DNA of 35,314 nucleotides from Arenimonas sp. (GTDB taxonomy: Bacteria; Pseudomonadota; Gammaproteobacteria; Xanthomonadales; Xanthomonadaceae): NCBI RefSeq assembly GCF_019459675.1, contig NZ_JAIBFH010000078.1, positions 1 through 35,314 of the forward strand, in the 5' to 3' direction. Below are positions 1 through 7,644 of the stretch, in pieces. Under the pieces are notes generated by a model. That model was not told the DNA's origin. It did not search any database and worked only from the letters and a program-made list of their open reading frames with translations. Position 1 is the stretch's first letter. Every line of letters begins with the position of its first letter. The translations under genes were made by a program, and so were the position numbers.

Positions 1-1
1 C

Positions 2-1690
<1,689 letters not shown>

Positions 1691-1713
1691 GCTTCCGGCA
1701 GCGTTTACCTCTT

Positions 1714-1744
1714 GGGGCCCCGCCAGTGCGGGGCCCCATTTTTT
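1714..1744 (+). terminator. Rho-independent terminator of rpoD
   Basis: A perfect 10-bp G+C stem (GGGGCCCCGC / GCGGGGCCCC) with a CAGT loop is followed by A and six T residues. It lies 23 bases after the rpoD stop and just before the ribosome binding site of the symporter gene, so the two genes are probably separate transcription units. Confidence 0.92.
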
Positions 1745-1756
1745 GGAGCGACGGGC

Positions 1757-3067
1757 ATGGCAACGGGCGCAAGTACGGCAAGCGGCAACAAACTCACGCG
1801 CTGGATCCTGGCGGCCCTGGTGCTGGGCATCGTGGTGGGCACCACCCTCAACTACACCGTCGAAGACACCACCGCCCTGGTCGGCAACCTGGGCCTGGTC
1901 ACCACCACCTTCCTGCGCCTGATCAAGATGATCATCGGCCCGCTGGTGTTCGCCACCCTGGCGGTGGGCATCGCCAAGATGGGCGACCTGGGCACGGTGG
2001 GCCGCATCGGCCTGAAGTCGATGGTGTGGTTCATGGGTGCCTCGCTGGTGTCGCTGAGCCTGGGCCTGGTGCTGGTCAACCTGCTGCAGCCGGGCGTGAA
2101 CCTGGGCATCGAGCTGCCCGACGTGGCCGCCAGCTCCGGCGTCGTCGCCACCGGCCTGAGCCTGCAGGAGTTCGTCACCCACCTGGTGCCGACCAGCATC
2201 GCCGATGCGATGGCGCGCAACGAGATCCTGCAGATCGTGGTGTTTTCGGTGTTCTTCGGCGTGGCCTGCGCCGGCGTGGGCGACAAGGCCAAGGTGCTGG
2301 TGGATGCACTGGAAGGCCTGTCGTACGTGATGCTGAAGGTGACGATGCTGGTGATGTGGGCCGCTCCCTTCGCCGTGTTCGCGGCGGTGACGGCCGCGAT
2401 CGCCAAGAGCGGGCTGGGCGTGCTGGCGGTGTACGGCAAGTTCATGGGCCAGTTCTACCTGGGCATCGGCATCCTTTGGGTGCTGCTTTTCCTCGCGGCG
2501 TGGGCGGTGCTGGGCAGGCGCGCGGTGGCGCTGTTCAAGGCGGTGCGCGAGCCGACACTGCTGGCCTTCGCCACCGCGTCGTCGGAAGCGGCCTACCCGC
2601 GCACGCTGGCGCAGCTGGAGAAGTTCGGCTGCAGCAACCGCGTGGCCTCGTTCGTTCTGCCGCTGGGCTATTCGTTCAACCTCGACGGCTCGATGATGTA
2701 CTGCACCTTCGCGGTGATCTTCATCGCCCAGGCCTACGGCATCGACCTGACGTTGGGCCAGGAAATCGCCATGCTGCTGGTGCTGATGGTCACGTCCAAA
2801 GGCATCGCCGGCGTGCCGCGCGCTTCCCTGGTGGTGATCGCGGCCACGCTGGCGCAGTTCAACCTGCCCGAGGCCGGGCTGCTGCTGTTGCTGGGCATCG
2901 ACCACTTCCTGGACATGGCCCGCTCGGCCACCAACGTCATCGGCAACAGCGTGGCCACCGCCGTGGTGTCGAAGTGGGAGGGGCAGCTGCGCGCCGAGGG
3001 CGAACCCGTGCCCGAGGAGCTGGCGCATGCCATAGAGCCGATCACCTCGCCGGACCTTCGCACTTAG
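1757..3067 (+). CDS. Dicarboxylate/amino acid:cation symporter (DAACS family, DctA/GltP-like)
   Basis: This 436-residue inner-membrane protein belongs to the sodium/proton-coupled dicarboxylate/glutamate symporter family. Family landmarks are visible: the serine-rich HP1 hairpin (ATASSEAAYPRTLAQLEKFG), the TM7 motif YSFNLDGSMMYCTF, the HP2 hairpin SKGIAGVPRASLVV, and TM8 DMARSATNVIGNSVATAVV. TM8 has Asn in NVIGN where the glutamate transporter GltPh has Asp (NVTGD). DctA-type dicarboxylate carriers also have Asn there, so a C4-dicarboxylate substrate is a reasonable guess, not proven. The ORF track starts at a TTG inside the terminator. The ATG at 1757 with GGAG seven bases upstream is preferred. 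The gene stands alone between rpoD and a tRNA gene. Confidence 0.93.
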   Translation: MATGASTASGNKLTRWILAALVLGIVVGTTLNYTVEDTTALVGNLGLVTTTFLRLIKMIIGPLVFATLAVGIAKMGDLGTVGRIGLKSMVWFMGASLVSLSLGLVLVNLLQPGVNLGIELPDVAASSGVVATGLSLQEFVTHLVPTSIADAMARNEILQIVVFSVFFGVACAGVGDKAKVLVDALEGLSYVMLKVTMLVMWAAPFAVFAAVTAAIAKSGLGVLAVYGKFMGQFYLGIGILWVLLFLAAWAVLGRRAVALFKAVREPTLLAFATASSEAAYPRTLAQLEKFGCSNRVASFVLPLGYSFNLDGSMMYCTFAVIFIAQAYGIDLTLGQEIAMLLVLMVTSKGIAGVPRASLVVIAATLAQFNLPEAGLLLLLGIDHFLDMARSATNVIGNSVATAVVSKWEGQLRAEGEPVPEELAHAIEPITSPDLRT

Positions 3068-3132
3068 CGCGGAACTGGCCAATGCCTACCCGGACGTGGT
3101 CTTGCGGCTGGCGTATTACAACGCCTCCGCCC

Positions 3133-3138
3133 TATGAT
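3133..3138 (+). promoter_or_regulatory. Possible -10 box of the tRNA-Ile promoter
   Basis: TATGAT lies 14 bases upstream of the first tRNA base, a suitable place for a -10 hexamer. The following G+C-rich stretch (GTCGGCGACG) resembles the discriminator of stable-RNA promoters. No good -35 hexamer is found at 16-18 bp spacing, so this call is tentative. Confidence 0.35.
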
Positions 3139-3152
3139 GTCGGCGACGTACA

Positions 3153-3463
3153 GGGCCTATAGCTCAATGGTTAGAGCAGGGGACTCATCGAAAGGTGCCG
3201 CCGCTCCGTAAGGGGCGGACGGGAACGGGATGAATTCAGGGAAGCCTCAGCGGTTCGGCCGGTGGTAACCCTGAGCCAAGCCGGCGGTACACCGCCGGAA
3301 GGTGCAGAGACTACCTGAGGGCTACAGCGCCCTTGATCACAGGCTCGAGCGTCCCGCACCCCACCCGCGCACGCGGAGGGTGAAGAGATAGTCCGCGCCG
3401 GGGGGAAATCCCCGGGATACGCGAATCCCTTGGTTCCAGGTTCGAGTCCTGGTGGGCCCACCA
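3153..3463 (+). tRNA. tRNA-Ile2 (anticodon CAU), interrupted by a group I intron
   Basis: The exons are 3153-3188 and 3424-3463. Joined, they fold as a standard tRNA: acceptor GGGCCTA/TGGGCCC, D stem GCTC/GAGC, anticodon stem GGGGA/TCCCT with loop CTCATAA, T stem CCAGG/CCTGG with loop TTCGAGT, discriminator A and an encoded CCA. The anticodon is CAT. The anticodon arm pattern (GACTCATAATC) matches E. coli ileX rather than the methionine tRNAs, so C34 is expected to become lysidine (by TilS) and the tRNA to read AUA. The intron sits directly after anticodon position 36. The 3' half also serves as the attachment site of the following island. Confidence 0.95.
3189..3423 (+). ncRNA. Group I self-splicing intron in the tRNA-Ile anticodon loop
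   Basis: The 235-nt insert has all landmarks of a tRNA group I intron of the Azoarcus type. P1 forms from exon CAU plus C GAAA GGUG, with the conserved U-G wobble at the 5' splice site. P2 is a 7-bp hairpin with a GUAA loop. P3 pairs CGGGATG (3226-3232) with CGTCCCG (3350-3356). P4 pairs TCAGGG (3236-3241) with CCCTGA (3269-3274). P6a is CCGGCGG/CCGCCGG. P7 pairs AGACTA (3308-3313) with TAGTCC (3389-3394). J8/7 is AAGAGA, P8 is CACCC/GGGTG, and P9 is CCGGGG/CCCCGG. The intron ends in the expected terminal G. An extra hairpin (3314-3343) lies between P7 and P3. It has no open reading frame for a homing endonuclease. Confidence 0.95.
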
Positions 3464-3467
3464 CATT
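3441..3467 (+). other. attL: integration site in the tRNA 3' end
   Basis: P4-type integrases commonly recombine within the T-arm and acceptor 3' strand of a tRNA gene and leave the tRNA intact. The integrase gene starts 177 bases downstream, as expected. The segment TTCG..T.CTGGTGGGCC.ACCAC recurs imperfectly at 19772-19797. Confidence 0.7.
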
Positions 3468-3557
3468 GGCATCCGAGGATGTCCCGGACTGTCCCGAGAG
3501 GCGGCCAGAACCGCTTAAAATGGCCGGTAGGGCATCCGGTCGTGTCCGATGGTGTCC
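3468..3557 (+). repeat. Phased direct-repeat boxes upstream of the integrase (probable arm-type sites)
   Basis: Two units with the pattern GGCATCCG-N4-TGTCC-N5-TGTCC lie at 3468-3494 and 3531-3557. Their box positions are offset by exactly 63 bases and the spacer bases between boxes differ. The two TGTCC boxes in each unit are 10 bases apart, one helical turn. A further GCATCC lies at 3562. Position next to attL suggests binding sites for the integrase N-terminal domain or an excisionase; this is inference. Confidence 0.6.
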
Positions 3558-3640
3558 TATTGCATCCAGCCAGAATGTGAGTAAGGTGGTGAGTACGGGG
3601 CCGGTCGCCCCTCCCCGCTACTCACTGTGGCCCTGCCCCT

Positions 3641-4852
3641 ATGCTCACCGACACCAAGCTCCGTGCGCTCAAGCCCCGGGAGTCCATCTATCGGGTGGCG
3701 GATGCCAACGGCTTGGCGATTGAGGTCCGTCCCAGTGGAGCGAAGCTCTGGCGCTACCGCTACCGCTACGCCGGCAAGGCGAGCATGGCGTCCTTGGGCG
3801 AGTACCCGGCGGTAAGCCTGTCCGAGGCCCGTTCCCAGCGTGACCGCATGCGAGCGCTGCTCCGCGGTGGCGCCAATCCCGTCCAGGTAGTCCGCGCCGA
3901 GCGCACCGCAATGCTGGAGGAGGCCGGCAACACGTTCGCGTTTGTCGCCAAGGAGTTGTTGGCGAAACGGACTAGCGAGGGGTTGAGTCCTGGGTCGGCC
4001 AGACGGGAGTTGCGGCAGATCGAGAAGGATCTGGCGTCGATTGGGTCGCGCCCGGTGGGCGACATCACCGCCAAGGAACTCCTGGCCGCCCTTAGGAAGC
4101 TGGAAAAGCGCGGGATCAAGGAGACGGCGCATCGGGCTCGCTCTCTGGCCGGGCGAGTGTTCCGCTACGCCATCGCGACGGGCAGGGCAGCCAACAACCC
4201 GGCCGTGGACCTAACCGGCGCGCTGGAACAGCCCCAAAGCCGCCACTTCGCCAGCATTACCGACCCCGCGAAGATCGGGGACCTAATGCGAGCCCTGCAT
4301 GGCTACTCAGGCTCAGCCGTGACCCAAGCCGCCCTCAAGCTGGCGCCATTGGTCTTTGTGCGCCCTGGTGAACTGCGGAAGGCGCAATGGGCAGACATCG
4401 ACCTAGAAGGTGCTGAGTGGCGCTTCACCGCCAGCAAGACAGGCACTCCGCATATCGTCCCTCTCTCAGTCCAGGCCGTGGACGTGCTGACCGAGCTTTA
4501 CCCGTTGACCGGCCGCCGCGAATACGTGTTCCCCAGCGTGCGTGGAGCCAGCCGCCCGATGAGCGAGAACACGGTCAACGCAGCGCTGCGAAACCTGGGC
4601 TTTGACCGAGAAATGATCACGGGACACGGCTTTCGGGCGATGGCCCGAACGATCCTGGACGAAGTGTTGGGATTCCGGCCCGACTTCATTGAGCACCAGC
4701 TTGCGCATGCCGTTCGGGACCCGATGGGCCGGGCATACAACCGAACTGCGCATATGCCCGAACGCAAGAAGATGATGCAGGCGTGGGCCGACTACTTAGA
4801 CAGCCTGCGCACCGGAGGGAACGTCGTTCCCATCCGCGCCCGATCCGGCTAA
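3641..4852 (+). CDS. int: Site-specific tyrosine integrase, P4 type
   Basis: This 403-residue protein inserts and excises the island at the tRNA 3' end. Residues 1-85 form the DUF4102-type arm-binding domain (LTDTKLRALKPRES, GLAIEVRPSGAKLWRYRYR). A core-binding domain spans about 95-190. The catalytic domain carries Arg241 (RPGEL), His329-x-x-Arg332 (HGFRAMA), His356 (QLAHA) and the nucleophile Tyr366 (AYNR), so the active site looks complete. The ATG at 3641 gives the usual N-terminus (MLTDTKL), although no clear Shine-Dalgarno sequence precedes it. It reads away from the tRNA, and phased repeats occupy the gap. A hairpin follows the stop. Confidence 0.96.
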   Translation: MLTDTKLRALKPRESIYRVADANGLAIEVRPSGAKLWRYRYRYAGKASMASLGEYPAVSLSEARSQRDRMRALLRGGANPVQVVRAERTAMLEEAGNTFAFVAKELLAKRTSEGLSPGSARRELRQIEKDLASIGSRPVGDITAKELLAALRKLEKRGIKETAHRARSLAGRVFRYAIATGRAANNPAVDLTGALEQPQSRHFASITDPAKIGDLMRALHGYSGSAVTQAALKLAPLVFVRPGELRKAQWADIDLEGAEWRFTASKTGTPHIVPLSVQAVDVLTELYPLTGRREYVFPSVRGASRPMSENTVNAALRNLGFDREMITGHGFRAMARTILDEVLGFRPDFIEHQLAHAVRDPMGRAYNRTAHMPERKKMMQAWADYLDSLRTGGNVVPIRARSG

Positions 4853-4863
4853 CGCCGGTAATC

Positions 4864-4898
4864 GGCCCGCGCGGATGCTAGTGACACCCGCGCGGGCC
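4864..4898 (+). terminator. Hairpin after int, possible weak terminator
   Basis: GGCCCGCGCGG pairs perfectly with CCGCGCGGGCC around a 13-base loop, starting 12 bases after the integrase stop. Only TT follows, so termination would be weak or factor-assisted. A second hairpin sits in the equivalent position before the gene at 5282. Confidence 0.4.
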
Positions 4899-4934
4899 TT
4901 CCACAACCGCTCCCTTGGAGAACGACCATGGCAA
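4898..4934 (+). repeat. Leader/RBS cassette, copy 1
   Basis: From CTTCCACA through the shared ribosome-binding block GGAGAACGAC to ATGGCAA, this leader matches the one at 5252-5288 at 31 of 37 positions counted by hand. Both follow a G+C-rich hairpin and precede unrelated small ORFs. Confidence 0.7.
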
Positions 4935-5203
4935 GTGAAGTATCCACCGAAGACCCGCAAAAACGCACCCTCGAGCTCCGGACGCCGCCCAAAGGGGCGT
5001 CCATCTCCGTGCTCGGCCTGATCCCACAGCCCGGCGAGTGGGTCGTGGCTTACAGCGTCATGCGGTTGGGCTGCAAAGGCGACAGTGCCACGATCGCCGA
5101 CGTTTGCACCCTCAGCGACCTCACGGGGCCGCAGCGCAAAAAAGCTGACAACTGGATGGGCCAGCTCGGCCGCCTGATCGGCGCGTCCAATCCGGCCGCG
5201 TAG
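4928..5203 (+). CDS. Small hypothetical island protein (91 aa)
   Basis: I do not recognise this 91-residue protein. It starts at ATG 4928 with GGAG nine bases upstream. It is soluble-looking, with a charged N-terminus (MASEVSTEDPQKRTLELR), a central hydrophobic patch around GEWVVAYSVMRLG and two cysteines (GCKGD, DVCTL). No signal peptide or transmembrane segment is seen. It is the first gene downstream of int and shares its 5' leader with the next gene, which suggests regulatory or cassette-like duplication of the leader. The strong ribosome binding site and the absence of a better frame support a real gene. Confidence 0.65.
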   Translation: MASEVSTEDPQKRTLELRTPPKGASISVLGLIPQPGEWVVAYSVMRLGCKGDSATIADVCTLSDLTGPQRKKADNWMGQLGRLIGASNPAA

Positions 5204-5218
5204 TTCGAAAACTGCGCC

Positions 5219-5246
5219 GCCCGTCAGGTGTAGGAGCCTGGCGGGC
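5219..5246 (+). other. Intercistronic hairpin
   Basis: GCCCGTCAGG pairs with CCTGGCGGGC (one G-U pair) around an 8-base loop, 15 bases after the stop of the 91-aa gene. No T-tract follows. It may protect or attenuate the transcript before the five-gene cluster. Confidence 0.45.
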
Positions 5247-5251
5247 GACGT

Positions 5252-5288
5252 CTTCCACAGCCGTTCAATAGGAGAACGACGATGGCAA
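5252..5288 (+). repeat. Leader/RBS cassette, copy 2
   Basis: Near-copy of the leader at 4898-4934, again ending in GGAGAACGAC-N-ATGGCAA. The coding sequences diverge immediately after the start codons. Confidence 0.7.
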
Positions 5289-5518
5289 CACAAAGTGTAA
5301 CTCTCGATTGCAGCGCCCTCAGCATGAAGCTCTGCCATGCAAAGGCAATTGCCGACCTTCTGGGCTCTAGTGCGGGCGCGGACGCCTTGCTTGACGGCAC
5401 CGTGGAGAATGCAGGGGACGCTCTCTGCACGCTTCTTGACGAGATCAGCGAAATGATCCGCCCCGAGCCTGTTGCGTTGTCGCTCGCCACTATTCGCCAG
5501 AAGGAATCGCAAGCATGA
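5282..5518 (+). CDS. Small hypothetical island protein (78 aa)
   Basis: Unrecognised 78-residue protein. ATG 5282 follows AGGAGAACGACG. It is probably alpha-helical and mildly acidic, with several small residues and three cysteines (TLDCSALSMKLCHAK, ALCTLLDE). No membrane segment is seen. Its stop overlaps the start of the next gene by four bases (ATGA), so translation is probably coupled. It heads a cluster of four tightly packed small genes (5282-6250). Confidence 0.65.
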   Translation: MATQSVTLDCSALSMKLCHAKAIADLLGSSAGADALLDGTVENAGDALCTLLDEISEMIRPEPVALSLATIRQKESQA

Positions 5519-5793
5519 CCCTTCAAACTGAAGCTTCGACCCCCAGCATTTCCGACCTCCTCAGTAAGGTGGCGAAACTCGAGCGCGACAATCTACAGGC
5601 CTTCAATGGCTATGACGCGAGCATGTTCCGCTCTTGGGCCGCCGCCGTAGCGGACATGATCGCCTGCGGCCCCCAGAACGCTGCTCCTGAGTCCATCCCT
5701 GAGACGTTTGGCCTGATCTACCAACTGATCAAAGCAGCTGATGAGTTGGACGACAAGGAACGAGACGAGATGCGCCAGCGCAAGGCGGCCTAG
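5515..5793 (+). CDS. Small hypothetical island protein (92 aa)
   Basis: Unrecognised 92-residue protein starting at the ATGA overlap with the preceding gene; AAGGA lies upstream inside that gene. The sequence is helical, with an N-terminal part that could coil (ISDLLSKVAKLERDNLQAF) and a charged C-terminus (ADELDDKERDEMRQRK). No catalytic motif is seen. It is the second gene of the coupled cluster, and the next start codon lies two bases after its stop. Confidence 0.65.
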   Translation: MTLQTEASTPSISDLLSKVAKLERDNLQAFNGYDASMFRSWAAAVADMIACGPQNAAPESIPETFGLIYQLIKAADELDDKERDEMRQRKAA

Positions 5794-5795
5794 TC

Positions 5796-6023
5796 ATGAC
5801 CGCCACTATTCTTCAGTTCCCAACTGCTCAAGTCATCCGCACACCTAGCTCGGAGGATGATAGCGAAATCAGCCGCACCCTTGACCGATTCGCATTGCGG
5901 AAGGAACTGATCAGGCGGGGTGAGCCGAGCGAATCGATCGAGAGCACGATGGAAGTGTTTGGTGGGGCTCCTCCCCACATCCGGGCCCACTATCTCCAAG
6001 CCGTCAGGGAGGGAAAAGCATGA
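5796..6023 (+). CDS. Small hypothetical island protein (75 aa), LQFP N-terminus
   Basis: Unrecognised 75-residue protein. It begins MTATILQFPTAQ, a short N-terminal pattern that recurs in the next gene as MSAQLIPFPGAG. The rest is charged and helical (DRFALRKELIRRGEPSESIES). It overlaps the next start by four bases (ATGA). The shared N-terminal pattern may be a docking or insertion signal, but no function can be assigned. Confidence 0.65.
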   Translation: MTATILQFPTAQVIRTPSSEDDSEISRTLDRFALRKELIRRGEPSESIESTMEVFGGAPPHIRAHYLQAVREGKA

Positions 6024-6250
6024 GCGCACAACTGATCCCGTTCCCCGGTGCTGGGAAAGACTGGACCGACCTCGACCACCACGTTTTCAAACACTTCAGA
6101 AGCTGCGACGGCCTCTCAGTCGACGAGGCCCGTGGCAGAGTTGAGGCCAGTATCCACTCGCGTCGAATTGTACCGGGCGAGGATGAATCTGCGCGGCTTC
6201 TGAGGATGGCGGGGGAATCGCTTCGCCAGTTGAAAAAGCTCACGCCATAA
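6020..6250 (+). CDS. Small hypothetical island protein (76 aa), LIPFP N-terminus
   Basis: Unrecognised 76-residue protein starting at ATG 6020 with a strong upstream GGGAGGG. After the N-terminal MSAQLIPFPGAG it is soluble and charged, with a probable helical C-terminus (ESARLLRMAGESLRQLKKL). It is the last gene of the coupled cluster; a 90-base gap without a clear terminator separates it from the next gene. Confidence 0.65.
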   Translation: MSAQLIPFPGAGKDWTDLDHHVFKHFRSCDGLSVDEARGRVEASIHSRRIVPGEDESARLLRMAGESLRQLKKLTP

Positions 6251-6339
6251 CAGTTCAAACCGCGCCTAGGCTGATCCCCGAACACCGGGCACCTTCCCCG
6301 GCTGGCGCGGCTCTCATTGAAGGGCGCAGAGGTGCGCGC

Positions 6340-6855
6340 ATGGGCATGGAACCCCTCTCTCAAATTGATCTGGACAACTCAGACGAGGAACTTGGTCGCT
6401 GGCTGGCCGTGACCTGGTTGGGGTATCAGGCCGAAAAGGCGGGCATACCGATAGACCAGATTCCGGAGGATTGGGCCGCATCTGTTGTTGAGGCCTCCTC
6501 ACAGATCGACTCGGAAAACATGAAGAACGCTGGCCTCGAGTCCGCATTCCGAAAAGCATTTTCCGGCGAATACGAGTCGGCAGGAAGAATGTTGCGCTCC
6601 TATGTCCTCGCTGGTGCCCACACGCAGGTTCTGGAGAAGTATGCCGAGCGCGGCATCGCCCAGACGATCGGGGGACGCAAGGGCGCAGAGAAGAGCAAAG
6701 CCGCCCGCCGCGGCGCTGAGTCGAAGCGGGCCGCGATCCTGGACGCGGCTCGGAACTACACGGGGCCCGAGGCAGCAAAGGTTCGGACCATTGCTAGGAA
6801 GACCGGGGCGACCGCGCAGTACATCCGCAAGGTGCTGGGTGACAAGCCGGCCTGA
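6340..6855 (+). CDS. Hypothetical protein with a basic, possibly DNA-binding C-terminus (171 aa)
   Basis: The first 110 residues are acidic and unrecognised. The C-terminal 60 residues are basic and end with a helix-turn-helix-like stretch (RTIARKTGATAQYIRKVLGD), preceded by a lysine/arginine-rich linker (GGRKGAEKSKAARRGAESKR). This suggests a nucleic-acid-binding protein, possibly a regulator, by inference only. The chosen ATG at 6340 has GAGG eight bases upstream; a second ATG lies two codons later. It sits just upstream of a perfect inverted repeat and the alpA-type gene. Confidence 0.6.
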   Translation: MGMEPLSQIDLDNSDEELGRWLAVTWLGYQAEKAGIPIDQIPEDWAASVVEASSQIDSENMKNAGLESAFRKAFSGEYESAGRMLRSYVLAGAHTQVLEKYAERGIAQTIGGRKGAEKSKAARRGAESKRAAILDAARNYTGPEAAKVRTIARKTGATAQYIRKVLGDKPA

Positions 6856-6871
6856 GGCGCTGCAGAAATAG

Positions 6872-6894
6872 GAAACTGTGGCTCCTACAGTTTC
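6872..6894. promoter_or_regulatory. Perfect inverted repeat upstream of alpA, possible operator
   Basis: GAAACTGT and ACAGTTTC are perfect inverted arms separated by seven bases, 60 bases upstream of the AlpA gene. The right arm is followed by TTT, so a weak terminator for the preceding gene is an alternative. The symmetry and position suit a regulator-binding site. Confidence 0.45.
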
Positions 6895-6953
6895 TTTGGT
6901 CGCCCCGACGATTGTCCAAGGCCGCGCAATCCAGCGCGGAGGAGGACGATTAG

Positions 6954-7202
6954 ATGCGTACCGCTGCAACCATCCCTGAAACCGGCTTTCTTCGTCTTCG
7001 CGACATCATCGGCCGGGCTCCCACCGGGAACGACCCGGGCACACCGGCGATCATCCCCGTCAGCGCCTCGACCTGGTGGGCTGGTGTGAAGGCTGGGCGG
7101 TATCCCCAGCCAACCCGTGCGCTCGGAGCTCGCATTACTGCCTGGCGAGCGGAGGACATCCGCGCCCTTATCGAGGCGAACTCGCCCAAGGCAGTCGCAT
7201 GA
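6954..7202 (+). CDS. AlpA-family phage regulatory protein (first copy)
   Basis: This 82-residue protein has the winged helix-turn-helix layout of AlpA/excisionase-type regulators: FLRLRDIIG, then PVSASTWWAGVKAGRYPQPTRALGARITAWRAEDIRALIE. In P4-like elements AlpA activates integrase or excision and early genes. The ATG at 6954 has GGAGGAGG seven bases upstream, one of the strongest ribosome binding sites in the island. It stands between the small-gene cluster and the replication genes. A second, diverged AlpA is encoded at 18172. Confidence 0.88.
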   Translation: MRTAATIPETGFLRLRDIIGRAPTGNDPGTPAIIPVSASTWWAGVKAGRYPQPTRALGARITAWRAEDIRALIEANSPKAVA

Positions 7203-7213
7203 GGGCCACGCAT

Positions 7214-7247
7214 AAAAAACCCCTCGACGCTGGCGGGCGTCGAAGGG
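7214..7247 (-). terminator. Intrinsic terminator reading on the minus strand
   Basis: On the minus strand CCCTTCGACGC and GCGTCGAGGG form a stem with one bulged base, followed by a run of six T. On the plus strand the A-run precedes the stem, so it would not stop the plus-strand operon. No minus-strand gene ends here, so it may block antisense transcription. Confidence 0.55.
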
Positions 7248-7377
7248 TCGACAAAGGCCTGCTCAGCCATTGCGTGCTTCATCTTAGCGCTGCATGGGTG
7301 TCGTTCGCTAGCAGGGCTATTGCCTGCGCAAAGGCATGGGTGGTTCGCCATCCCGCCCGCTGGCCGGGAGGTGCTGC

Positions 7378-7644
7378 TTGAACGCCGCAGCGAGGCTCCA
7401 GGCGGCGCTGTACGCGCCCACCTCCACAGAGCTCACCCAACCGCTGCCCGCGATCGCTGACGTGGTCCAGGAGCGTCTGGAGGCGATCTACGAAGCTCCG
7501 ATGGTCACTGACGTTGACGCATTACTTCGTGAGCTTGGCGGGCTCACGGCCATGCTAATGCGCCTCCGCCTCGCTCTGGTGCGTGAGGACGAGGGCAGGC
7601 GGGCGGCCCACGACCATGCGGCCGGCGGTCCGGACGCCGCATGA
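7378..7644 (+). CDS. Small hypothetical island protein (88 aa), probable TTG start
   Basis: Unrecognised helical protein (LNAAARLQAALY, LPAIADVVQERLEAIYEAP, LLRELGGLTAMLMRLRLALVRE). The ORF track begins at ATG 7336, but TTG 7378 has GGAGG six bases upstream and removes a non-conserved-looking proline/arginine leader, so I prefer it. The stop overlaps the start of the primase-like gene by four bases (ATGA), which points to a shared replication operon. Confidence 0.6.
   Translation: MNAAARLQAALYAPTSTELTQPLPAIADVVQERLEAIYEAPMVTDVDALLRELGGLTAMLMRLRLALVREDEGRRAAHDHAAGGPDAA

Noticed and set aside
3171-3464. 97-aa minus-strand ORF over the tRNA and intron
   Set aside because: The region is fully explained by tRNA exons and a structured intron; no homing endonuclease motif in this frame.
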